A DNA stretch of 35,946 nt from Sulfuricaulis sp049587675 (GTDB lineage: Bacteria; Pseudomonadota; Gammaproteobacteria; Acidiferrobacterales; Sulfurifustaceae), in the NCBI RefSeq assembly GCF_049587675.1, contig NZ_JBAVEJ010000193.1, forward strand, positions 1 through 35,946, in the 5' to 3' direction. The position numbers were made by a program, and so were the translations under genes. Every line of letters starts with the position of its first letter. Within the stretch, counting starts at the first letter, position 1. Under the pieces are notes generated by a model. It worked only from the letters and a program-made list of their open reading frames with translations. It searched no databases and was not told the origin of the DNA. Shown piece after piece: positions 27,814 to 35,422 of the stretch.

Positions 27814-30456
27814 TCAGAACGTCTGCTCCGACGACAATCCCAGTCCCGGGGTGTAATGGGTTCCGGGGCCGATCTCGCCATTGCTGAAGAACCGGTAGGA
27901 ACCCACGGTGTAGAACGACATGCCGTGCGGCTCGGCGTTGCCCGCATTCGCGGGTCGCGTCCCGTTGGCCGGCCATGTCTTGCCCGCGTCGCCGAAGTCC
28001 ATGTCGAGACATCCAGTCGGCGAATGCGTGTCGCCCGTGTTGAACCGGCTGTCGAGATCCAGGTTGCCGGTCCAGCGGTTCCAGCGCATCATGCAGACGG
28101 TATCGTCACCGACCGACCCGGTGCCCGGCAGCACGCTGCCCCAACCGCCCGTCTTGAAGGGCAGCAGGTTGTTGTCATCCAGCAGCTGGAACGCCGCGCC
28201 GAGACCGCCAGCGGGGAAGTTGCCGGTATTGGGACCACCCGGCGGGAAGCTGTTCGGGTGTCCCGCCAGCGATTCCCAGGCGTGGCCCAGACCCAGCGCC
28301 GACAGCAGGACGTCCACGTCCGCGATGGCGTACTTGCGCAAATCCACGAAGTAGAGAGAGGTTGCGATATAGCGATCGAAACCGTCGTGGACCACGAAGT
28401 GCGGTCCGCCGCGGCTGGTCACGCTGTCCGGATGATCGTCGGCCGTGCCCACCACCCCATCCTCGCCAGGTGCGCTGAGATCGACCTGATCAACCAGCTT
28501 CGGACAATCCGACTTGCCGTTGTTGGGCCAGAATGTCCCGCCGTTATGCTGATCGCCTGAGTTGTGATACACGATGCCGCTGGGTCCGAGCGTCTCTTTC
28601 TGGCCGAGCGGCGTGGTTGCGCCGGTGTTGTTCCAGGCCGAGGCCGGAGCCGCGTTACACTGGAAGCTGTTACCCGCAGACAACAACCCACGAACGTCGA
28701 GCACCGCCATGCGCGAGTTGTGCTCACCCGCGTAATCGCGGTCATGGATCGGGTCGCCGGCACGCTGGATGCCGGACACCGGCATGATGATGTAGTTGTC
28801 ATCCTGCGTGATGGTGAATACCGAAGCACCGGTGCAGGCGCCGAAGTCGTAAACCAGCTTGAACTGCGGGTTCATGACCGTGATGTCGGGTGAATAGTAC
28901 ACCGCGCCGCCGCACATGGAGGCAACGAACATGCCCTTGTGCCCGTGGTTATGCATGACGCGCATTGCCATCAGGCCTTCCGGTTCCTCGTGGATCTGGT
29001 TTCCCTCGTGGCGCGGTCCGTCCGGCATCTGCACGACGGCGTAGGGACCGGCGCTCAGATTACCAACGTTCCAGAAACGCACCGTGGTGCCGAGATCCTG
29101 GGCGGAGGTTCCGGGACCCGCACCGGAACCGGTCAGCGCCAGGCTTACCGGATCGGCGTAGTCGGAATTAACCAGGATACCGCCGCTGGTCGTGCCGATC
29201 TGGTGGCCGTTCTTGTCGCCTATTTTGCCGGTCAGGTCGGTGCGCAGGCCGATACCGTGGGGATGCGCCAACAGACCGGTGTCGGGACCCTGATTGATGC
29301 CATGATCCAGGTCCACCGCACCGGTGTCGGCGCCGATCTGGTTAAACGGCGCGACACCCGGCACACACAGGTTGAACACCGAGAAGCCCAGCGCCGTCGG
29401 GACGTCACCGGCGGCACAGTTGCCGTTGCCGTCCACGCCACCGAAGCGGATCTGTTTGCGCGGCGCATAGCGCTCAGGCCCGAGCATGTCGGTGCCGTTC
29501 ACGTACTTGCCGTGACCGGGGACCGAATGGGTAGGCACAGCGCTGTATTCGCCGATCACGCTCCCGGTGAACGGATCCAGTTCCTGGATGCCGCCGGGGG
29601 TCGTGAGCACCGGCGGCAGGCTGACCGCAACGGTGCCGGTGCCGCCACCGAAGTTGCCGCGGTTGCCGCCCGCGCCCATCATGGTGGTGTAGTAGCGGCC
29701 GCTGACGGGATTCCACTCCAGGTCGTCGGTGCCGGTCAGGTTGGTATGCACGGCGCCGCTGACGGTCAACCCGCACAGGTTCTGCGTCGTGCTGCCGTGC
29801 AGCGGGATATTCTCAAGCGTGCTGTTCGGCGCCGGATGGATATTCATCGGATCGCTGATGTCGCACCCGAAAATGTTGGCGCTGATCAGGCCACCGTAGT
29901 AAGCGGTGATCTTGCCGTCGGGCTGTACCGTGGGCACCACGCTGTGGTGGTGCGCTTCGTTGAGCACCGATGACGGTGCCGGGACCACCTGCGGCAGACC
30001 GTTGCCGGGGAAGTTGAAGTTCGGCACGCCGCCCAGGATATCGTCGTCCATCACGGTACGACCGACCGCGGCGAGGTTCGCCGGGGCACCGGGGTCCGAG
30101 CTGTTCACCAGCGCGATGTCGAGCGCATTGTCCACGAAGTTCTCCGTCGCGGACAGCAGGTGCTGGCCGTACACCGCGGGCATCTCCGCCGTGTTTACGA
30201 CATGGCCATAGGTCGGCGAGACGGGGTTAGCGTCGATTACTGCGAGGAAATCGGCATCCGGCAGGGCTCCTGCCGGCAAGCCCAGAATGCCATCCAGCGG
30301 ACTGACGTTTCTGCCGTCCATATACTGATCCGAGGTCCATACGATCAGATACTTGGGTGGTCCTTGGAACCAAGCCTGGGCGCTGTCACTAACAGCGACC
30401 ATGCCGGCTCCCAGTGTTGCCGCTAACGCGGCATTCAACAGTTTCATTCGAGTCAT
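27814..30456 (-). CDS. Exported 880-aa protein, expanded SBP56/methanethiol-oxidase-like
   Basis: A signal peptide (MKLLNAALAATLGAGMVAVSDSAQA) follows a strong AGGAGGAG site. The rest follows the order of motifs of selenium-binding protein 56 / methanethiol oxidase, a beta-propeller family. These are ADFLAVIDANPVSPTYGHVV (68-87), NEAHHHS (166-172), GLISANIFGCDISDP (189-203), EGLMAMRVMHNH (493-504) and RGGPHFVVHDGFDRYIATSL (682-701, like the GGP...LYITTSLYS of SBP56). The last is AEPHGMSFY (841-849, like the AHELRY end of SBP56). The family is usually 430-470 residues. This protein is twice that because of long Gly/Pro/Asn-rich insertions. The CSSC motif that follows HHSGWN in human SELENBP1 is absent. 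Many histidines remain and could bind metal. It is controlled by a sigma-54 promoter. The family assignment is from memory of motifs and needs a structure or profile search. Confidence 0.65.
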   Translation of the reverse strand: MTRMKLLNAALAATLGAGMVAVSDSAQAWFQGPPKYLIVWTSDQYMDGRNVSPLDGILGLPAGALPDADFLAVIDANPVSPTYGHVVNTAEMPAVYGQHLLSATENFVDNALDIALVNSSDPGAPANLAAVGRTVMDDDILGGVPNFNFPGNGLPQVVPAPSSVLNEAHHHSVVPTVQPDGKITAYYGGLISANIFGCDISDPMNIHPAPNSTLENIPLHGSTTQNLCGLTVSGAVHTNLTGTDDLEWNPVSGRYYTTMMGAGGNRGNFGGGTGTVAVSLPPVLTTPGGIQELDPFTGSVIGEYSAVPTHSVPGHGKYVNGTDMLGPERYAPRKQIRFGGVDGNGNCAAGDVPTALGFSVFNLCVPGVAPFNQIGADTGAVDLDHGINQGPDTGLLAHPHGIGLRTDLTGKIGDKNGHQIGTTSGGILVNSDYADPVSLALTGSGAGPGTSAQDLGTTVRFWNVGNLSAGPYAVVQMPDGPRHEGNQIHEEPEGLMAMRVMHNHGHKGMFVASMCGGAVYYSPDITVMNPQFKLVYDFGACTGASVFTITQDDNYIIMPVSGIQRAGDPIHDRDYAGEHNSRMAVLDVRGLLSAGNSFQCNAAPASAWNNTGATTPLGQKETLGPSGIVYHNSGDQHNGGTFWPNNGKSDCPKLVDQVDLSAPGEDGVVGTADDHPDSVTSRGGPHFVVHDGFDRYIATSLYFVDLRKYAIADVDVLLSALGLGHAWESLAGHPNSFPPGGPNTGNFPAGGLGAAFQLLDDNNLLPFKTGGWGSVLPGTGSVGDDTVCMMRWNRWTGNLDLDSRFNTGDTHSPTGCLDMDFGDAGKTWPANGTRPANAGNAEPHGMSFYTVGSYRFFSNGEIGPGTHYTPGLGLSSEQTF

Positions 30457-30560
30457 CTGGATCTCCTCCTAGCTTTATTCATTGTCGGGTACAACAAATA
30501 ACCTGCCGGCTTCTGATCCTAAATGGATTCTGTTGCGGCAGAGTGTCGCATGCACCTACA

Positions 30561-30575
30561 GCAAAATCGGTGCCA
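30561..30575 (-). promoter_or_regulatory. Sigma-54 (-24/-12) promoter of the 880-aa protein gene
   Basis: Read on the minus strand the site is TGGCACCGATTTTGC, which is TGGCAC-N5-TTGC, a full match to the core consensus of RpoN promoters. Transcription should begin near 30549, about 90 bp before the start codon at 30456. A sigma-54 activator gene lies divergently next to it. Confidence 0.88.
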
Positions 30576-30625
30576 GAAATTCGACATGCCAAAGTATTGT
30601 TTTTGATAGTTATTTTTTTTCATTA

Positions 30626-30639
30626 TTGACATAGATCAA
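30626..30639. promoter_or_regulatory. Fnr/Anr-like box
   Basis: TTGACATAGATCAA matches the Fnr/Anr/Dnr consensus TTGAT-N4-ATCAA at 9 of 10 defined bases. Its left half is also TTGACA, a -35 for the regulator gene, with GATATT 17 bp downstream as a possible -10 (30649-30654). Oxygen- or nitric-oxide-responsive control of the activator gene is therefore possible. Confidence 0.6.
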
Positions 30640-30669
30640 ATTTGTCATGATATTCTGCCATGACAAATT
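30639..30669. promoter_or_regulatory. Palindromic upstream activator site for the sigma-54 regulator
   Basis: Perfect 11-bp arms AATTTGTCATG (30639-30649) and CATGACAAATT (30659-30669) surround 9 bp. The centre is about 105 bp upstream of the predicted sigma-54 start site, the usual distance for an enhancer site. It also covers the likely -10 of the divergent regulator gene, which would allow autorepression. Confidence 0.7.
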
Positions 30670-30757
30670 GTCGCAGGTCCGCAGCGGCTTCAGCGGATGG
30701 AGAGCATCAATACAAACGCGACATGACTATATAAGAAAGCCACGAGGAGACATTGCC

Positions 30758-32131
30758 ATGAATAAACCGGCCATCGACGTCCATTCCCTGATCAACGCCC
30801 AGGACTCACCCGCCGTCATCATTGACGAAAACTACCGCATCGTCGCGGCCAATCAGGCGTATTGCACTTCTTACGGGATCGATCCGGACAAGGTCGTCAA
30901 TCACCGCTGTCACGAGGTCTCGCATCACTCCGCGGTGCCATGCCACATGAACGGTGAGGACTGCCCTCATAAGCAGGTATTCAGCACAGACAAGCCGTTC
31001 GAGGTGCTGCACACGCATTACGATTACGCCAACCGGCCGGACCGGGTACGAATCAAGGCGCATCCGCTGCACGACCCGAATGGCGACCGGTATTTGCTGG
31101 AGGTCATCAACCGGCTCGCGCCGTCGACCAACCTAAGCTGTGAGGACATGCAAATGGTGGGGCACTCGCCCGCCTTCCTCGCCTTGATCGAAAACCTGAT
31201 CGTGGCTGCCAAATCCGACGCCGCCGTGCTGATATACGGCGAGAGCGGCACCGGCAAGGAGCTGGCGGCCAAGTTCGTGCACGATCAATCCGCGCGCAAA
31301 AAAAACCCCTACGTCGAATTGAACTGCGCCGCCATTCCCGAAGCCTTGTGCGAGAGCGAACTGTTCGGCCACGAGCGCGGCGCGTTCACCGGCTGCGCCG
31401 GGCTGAAGCAGGGTCTGTTTGAACTGGCGGACAGCGGCACCCTGTTCCTGGATGAAATCGGGGAATTGCCGTTACCGATGCAGGCCAAGTTGCTGCGTGT
31501 CCTCGACAGCGGCGAGTTTCGCCGCCTCGGCGGCAACAAGCTGACCAAGGTGGACGTGCGCGTGATCGCCGCCACCAACCGCAACCTGATGGCAATGGTG
31601 ACGCAGGGAAAATTCCGCGAGGATCTCTATTTCCGGATCGCCGGCATCAACGTGAGCATCCCGCCGCTGCGCGAACGGCGCACAGATATACCGGCATTGG
31701 CGGAAATACTGATCAAACGTCTGTGCAAACCCGAACACAATCTCTGCCGGCTCACTCACGCCGCGATCGAGCGCCTCGTCAGTTATTCCTTTCCGGGCAA
31801 TATACGCGAATTGCAAAACATCCTGCAAAAGGCGCTCGCCACCTGCGACTGCAACATCATCGACGCCAAGCACATCCACTTCAACGAGCATCATGGAATC
31901 AATCATGCGGCGGCGGATTCGACGCATGACCACGCCCATGGCAAGGTGGGAGGGGTCATGCCCGCCGACGGTTCCAAACTTTCGATCGCGGAAGTGGAGC
32001 GGCATTATATTTCCACGCTACTGGAGCAACACGACGGTAACCGCCGGATCGTCGCGAACATCATGGGCATCAACGAGCGCACGCTTTACCGCAAGCTGAA
32101 ACGCTACGAGCTCCGGACGGAGAATGTCTAA
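30758..32131 (+). CDS. Sigma-54-dependent activator with Cys/His-rich PAS sensor
   Basis: The ATG at 30758 follows GAGGAGA. The 457-residue protein has an N-terminal PAS-like sensor (about 1-120), an AAA+ domain (about 130-365) and a Fis-type helix-turn-helix (about 415-452). The AAA+ part is complete: Walker A GESGTGKE (161-168), the sigma-54-contact loop GAFTG (208-212) and Walker B GTLFLDEIGE. The sensor contains Cys36, Cys51, Cys62 and Cys69 with several histidines in CHEVSHHSAVPCHMNGEDCP (51-70), which suggests metal, heme or redox sensing. There is no receiver domain, so the signal is sensed directly. It is divergent from the 880-residue protein gene, whose sigma-54 promoter it most likely activates. 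Confidence 0.92.
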   Translation: MNKPAIDVHSLINAQDSPAVIIDENYRIVAANQAYCTSYGIDPDKVVNHRCHEVSHHSAVPCHMNGEDCPHKQVFSTDKPFEVLHTHYDYANRPDRVRIKAHPLHDPNGDRYLLEVINRLAPSTNLSCEDMQMVGHSPAFLALIENLIVAAKSDAAVLIYGESGTGKELAAKFVHDQSARKKNPYVELNCAAIPEALCESELFGHERGAFTGCAGLKQGLFELADSGTLFLDEIGELPLPMQAKLLRVLDSGEFRRLGGNKLTKVDVRVIAATNRNLMAMVTQGKFREDLYFRIAGINVSIPPLRERRTDIPALAEILIKRLCKPEHNLCRLTHAAIERLVSYSFPGNIRELQNILQKALATCDCNIIDAKHIHFNEHHGINHAAADSTHDHAHGKVGGVMPADGSKLSIAEVERHYISTLLEQHDGNRRIVANIMGINERTLYRKLKRYELRTENV

Positions 32132-32387
32132 CCGGCGTACTGAGCCACGCCGTTCCCGAACGACCAGTTTTCTTTTTTTGACCTCGACCAAGCTGATAAA
32201 CACATCCTGCGGTTTGAGGCCGATCAGCTTCTGCAAACTTCCGGCAATGGCCTTGTATAGCGCCTTCTTCAACTCGACCGTACGGCCCTTCGTTCAGTGT
32301 GATCTGGACCATGATTAGGTCGTCGGTGTGCGGGATGTCCAGATACACCGGCGTGTAGAGAAAATTTCCCTTGGGGTTTTCGCTGAT
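32128..32387 (-). pseudogene. Tautomerase-family remnant, frameshifted and 5'-truncated
   Basis: On the minus strand the reading frame ISENPKGNFLYTPVYLDIPH, then TDDLIMVQITLNEG from the ATG at 32312, then VELKKALYKAIAGSLQKLIG in another frame, gives a typical 4-oxalocrotonate tautomerase-like domain. It ends ENWSFGNGVAQYAG in a third frame. Two single-base insertions break it: one in GGGCC near 32284-32289 and one in a run of seven A (32173-32179). Removing both restores exactly 61 codons from the ATG to the TAG at 32130-32128. The part before the ATG is the linker of a two-domain tautomerase, so the first domain has been lost. The stop overlaps the end of the sigma-54 activator gene. Confidence 0.8.
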
Positions 32388-33674
32388 ATCCAGTTGCCCG
32401 CCTCGCGCGCCTGACGCTGCAAATAGCCGGGCAGAAAATCTCTCACCTCCGGTTCGACATAAAACGTGGGCAAAAGTCCCGCTTCATCAGAACGAATTTT
32501 TCCTTCCGCCATCAGTTGTCGGGTCAGCGGCGTGCCGGGATAGAGTCGCACGCCGGCCATGGCGACCACGGCGGTTGGGCGCCTGGCGCGTAGGGCCTGG
32601 CAGGTGGCGCGCACGCTGGCTTCGGTTTCACCAGGCCCGCCGAAAATCACCGTATGACAGACGCGCAGTCCGGCCTCCAGGCCATGCACGTTGGCGCGGC
32701 GTACGACCTCGGCATCGAACGATTTGCCGAGGCGTTCCAGCTGGCCGTCTTCGGCGGCGTCACTGCCGAGTTCCATCCCGTCGCAGCCGGCACGCGCCAT
32801 GAGGCTCGCCTGCTCACGGCCCAGCTTGACGGGCGTCGCATAACAGCTCCAGCGCAGCCGCAGCCGGCGCCGCAGAATTTCCTCGCACAGCGCTTCCACG
32901 TGGCCCACCGGAAAGTTCAGGATGGAGTCGACGAAGAAAACGTCATGTGGTCCATAATCCACCATCAACGCTTCGAGCTCGTCCACCAAGTCGCCGGCCT
33001 CGCGCGCGGAAGCGGTTTCCTTCCAACAAGGGATAGGTGCAGTAATTGCACTTGAACACGCATCCGCGCTTGGTCTGGACGTTGCCCATGCCGCCGCGGC
33101 GTATGTAGCGCGGGTAATCGAAAAGATCGTCCGCCGGACGCAGCCCCACCGCCCAATCGAGGTGACGCCGCACCGGCGTGGCGGAGGCCGGCGTATCTCC
33201 CGAAGTGCGGCGACGGGATATCACGCCCGGTATGCAGGTTGGATTCCATCCGTGATCAAGCGCCGCCAGGAGTTCCACAAACGCCTGCTCGTCTTCTCCC
33301 GCCACGCCCCAGTCGCCGTCCAGGGCCCGCATATACGGCTCCGGCAAAATCGCGAATCCGGATCCGCCCAAAATGATCGGTGCACGCGTGACGGCGCGCA
33401 GCGTATCCACGACCTCGCGATGCTGATCGAGATATTCCACGGTAAGCGGATAGGCGGCGTTGTCTATGTTGCGAATCGAGAGGCCGACGACGTCGGGTTG
33501 AAATGCGTTCACCTGCCGGCGCAAGTCAGCGAGTGGATGCCGCCCGAAGCACAGATCGGCCACGGCCACTTCGTGTCCCGCCTAGCGCGTGGCGGCGGCG
33601 ATATAGGCCAATCCCAGCGGGAAGATCGGATCCGGAATCCGCTCGCGGTTCGCTGAAACCAGGAGAACCCGCAT
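32388..33674 (-). pseudogene. B12-binding radical SAM protein, broken
   Basis: From the ATG at 33674 the frame reads MRVLLVSANRERIPDPIFPL, a B12-binding domain opening. A TAG stop at residue 31 (33584-33582) interrupts it, then AGHEVAVADLCFG continues in the same frame. The radical SAM motif GCVFKCNYC (CxxxCxxC) follows near 33050-33070. A frameshift in the CGCGCGCG run near 33000-33008 moves the rest (DLVDELEALMVDYGPHDVFF onward) to another frame. At the 3' end the sequence runs directly into the tautomerase remnant, so a deletion has probably joined them. Related proteins methylate or rearrange substrates; this copy is unlikely to be functional. Confidence 0.82.
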
Positions 33675-33693
33675 GGGCTTCTCTATACCGCGC

Positions 33694-34119
33694 TCACGAG
33701 GCGGGCCGGACGATGAGTTTTCCTTCCATGCCGTGTTCGCGGTGACTTTTCATGAAAGGAAGTTTTTTGTTGCAGTAAAAAATGTAACTGCCGGCCGTCT
33801 GCGGGGTAAACTGCAGCGTGGTGGATTTGCCCGCCGATACCGCCGCATCCAGATCGATGCCGGCATTCGGTTCCTTCAGCGTGAAGTTATGCGGTGTGAT
33901 TTTGTCGTCGTTCACCAGCGTCAGTTCCACCGGACGGCCGGCAACGACTTCGATAGTATCGGGTTGAAAGCGGTAATCGCCGAGATGGACCGTGATCTGC
34001 TGGGCCCCGGCGTCCGCGGCGGATACCGCAAGCGGAACCGAAAACAGCAACGCACAGGCGAAAACGGCTGAAAATCTTTTGCGCCGTGCCCCACGTTCTG
34101 ACTTATTATGCTTCTCCAT
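33694..34119 (-). CDS. Exported cupredoxin
   Basis: The start at 34119 follows a strong AAGGAGG. The 141-residue protein has a signal peptide ending near PLAVSAADA (basic N-region, residues 1-16). The mature domain has type 1 copper ligands: His77 in ITPHNFTL, then Cys116, His126 (or 129) and Met131 in YCNKKLPFMKSHREHGMEG. The stretch YRFQPDTIEVVAGRPVELTL is typical of cupredoxins with the Cupredoxin_1 fold. The gap between the Cys and the following His is longer than in azurin or plastocyanin. It is a periplasmic electron carrier or copper-binding protein. It is the only intact gene among decayed ones. Confidence 0.88.
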   Translation of the reverse strand: MEKHNKSERGARRKRFSAVFACALLFSVPLAVSAADAGAQQITVHLGDYRFQPDTIEVVAGRPVELTLVNDDKITPHNFTLKEPNAGIDLDAAVSAGKSTTLQFTPQTAGSYIFYCNKKLPFMKSHREHGMEGKLIVRPAS

Positions 34120-34171
34120 GAAGCCTCCTTGTGGTTCATCCGACGTTCGCAGGCGTCGTGAGTGCTTCGAC

Positions 34172-34874
34172 ATGCAGGTTGTATTCTTGTTCCTGGCGCT
34201 CATCGGCACGGGGTTGGCAACGGCGGAATCCGCTGGACCGGCGGCCCCGGACGAAGACCCAGTCTTGAAGGCCGGCTGGCAACCGGTTTCGGAACGGGGC
34301 GGCCTGCGACTCTATAACCGCGCCGTGCCGGGTGCCGCCATACCCGCGGCCCTGGCGCGTGTCCGCATCGAGGTCCCGCCGGCGCGCCTGTTCTCGGTGA
34401 TCACGGACTACGACCGCTTCGCCGAATTCGTGCCGTACGTCGTGCGTAGTCGAGTGGTGCACCGTGAAGACGGACTACGCCGGGTATCTCAGCATCTGCG
34501 CTTTCCCGGGCCGGTGGCTGACCGCCATTATGTCATCGAGAGCCGCGACAGTTACACGTCCTTCCCGCAGGAACACTGGCGCGTCGAATGGCGCCTGGTT
34601 CCGAGGTAGAACTTGTCCGCGTCGGGCGAAGCAGTAATTACCCCTACAGCATTCACGGGTTACTGGGAACTAGCGCCGGTCTCCGGCGGCGCGGCTACCG
34701 ACGCGATATATTCGCTGCATTTCGAGCCCGGCGGTACCCTGCCCGCTGGATCGTGACGTCGCGATGAACCGCTATCTGCCCAAGGTCATCGATGCCGTGC
34801 GCGCCCGCGCCATCGGGTCCGATGGAATAACATCGGCGCCGGGTAGTCCCGCAACGCCGGTTTCCGGCCGCTAA
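34172..34874 (+). pseudogene. Exported START-domain protein, broken
   Basis: The ATG at 34172 gives a signal peptide, MQVVFLFLALIGTGLATA, then a START-like lipid-binding domain (ARLFSVITDYDRFAEFVPYV, LRFPGPVADRHYV). A TAG at 34607-34609 stops it. The same frame continues after the stop with NLSASGEAV and TGYWELAPVSGG. Single-base losses near 34741-34745 and 34759-34763 then move the frame so that AMNRYLPKVIDAVRARAI reads through to the TAA at 34872. With those bases restored the gene would have 235 codons. The domain recalls the SRPBCC/CoqB-like START proteins of other proteobacteria. The start is divergent from the cupredoxin gene, 52 bp away. Confidence 0.8.
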
Positions 34875-34889
34875 TCACCGGACACGCAT

Positions 34890-35276
34890 TCATCGCAGGC
34901 TGGCCTCGAGCAGATGCGTGTCGATCGGATAGGCGAGCGCGGCGTGTATAGGGAACTGTGCCTGGAGCCTGGCGAGCTGATGGGCGTGTTCATTTTCGTA
35001 GAAGACAATGACTTTGGTTTTCGGGAAACGCTGCACTACAGCGAGTAGCGACTCGAGACTGCTGGTGCGATCGCGAAAGTCCGACTGGAAATTAAACTCG
35101 GCGACGATCACGTCGGGATGAATCTTTTTGAGCAGGCCCAGTGCTTTGCGCACCGACGTTACCGATTCCACGGCGTAGCCCGCCTGCTGATAGAGCGGCT
35201 TGAAATCGGGATAGCCCCCGAGCTCGATGATGGAAAGCAACAGGTGCTTTGAGGAATTCGTGGCGGAGTGATTCAT
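34890..35276 (-). CDS. Pseudo-receiver (response regulator-like) protein, 128 aa
   Basis: Starting at 35276 (MNHSATNSSKHLLLSIIELG, GGAG 5 bp upstream), the protein has the length and alternating pattern of a stand-alone receiver domain. Examples are the middle stretch PLYQQAGYAVESVTSVRKAL and the strand HPDVIVAEF. The key residues are changed. The phosphorylated Asp is replaced by Glu60, the acidic pair near the N-terminus is missing, and the conserved Lys near the C-terminus is absent (LAYPID). It may be locked in one state or act by protein binding. No kinase is nearby. Confidence 0.7.
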   Translation of the reverse strand: MNHSATNSSKHLLLSIIELGGYPDFKPLYQQAGYAVESVTSVRKALGLLKKIHPDVIVAEFNFQSDFRDRTSSLESLLAVVQRFPKTKVIVFYENEHAHQLARLQAQFPIHAALAYPIDTHLLEASLR

Positions 35277-35368
35277 GTGGGCTCCGGCCACGCATCATCT
35301 CCGCATCCGCGGACTTTGGCAACGGTGAGTCACGGTGCACCGTCACCAGGTTCCGCGCACCAAACAAC

Positions 35369-35392
35369 AAAAAACCCCGCCGAAGCGGGGTT
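35369..35392 (-). terminator. Rho-independent terminator of the CTERM protein gene
   Basis: On the minus strand AACCCCGC (35392-35385) pairs with GCGGGGTT (35380-35373) around the tight TTCG loop, followed by six T. It ends the gene whose stop is at 35423. Confidence 0.9.
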
Positions 35393-35422
35393 CATACAGA
35401 TTGGATCAATCTCAGAACGGGC

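Noticed and set aside
28939..29973. Open frame of 344 codons opposite the 880-residue protein gene
   Set aside because: Antisense shadow without a ribosome site; the minus-strand gene has a signal peptide, promoter and terminator.
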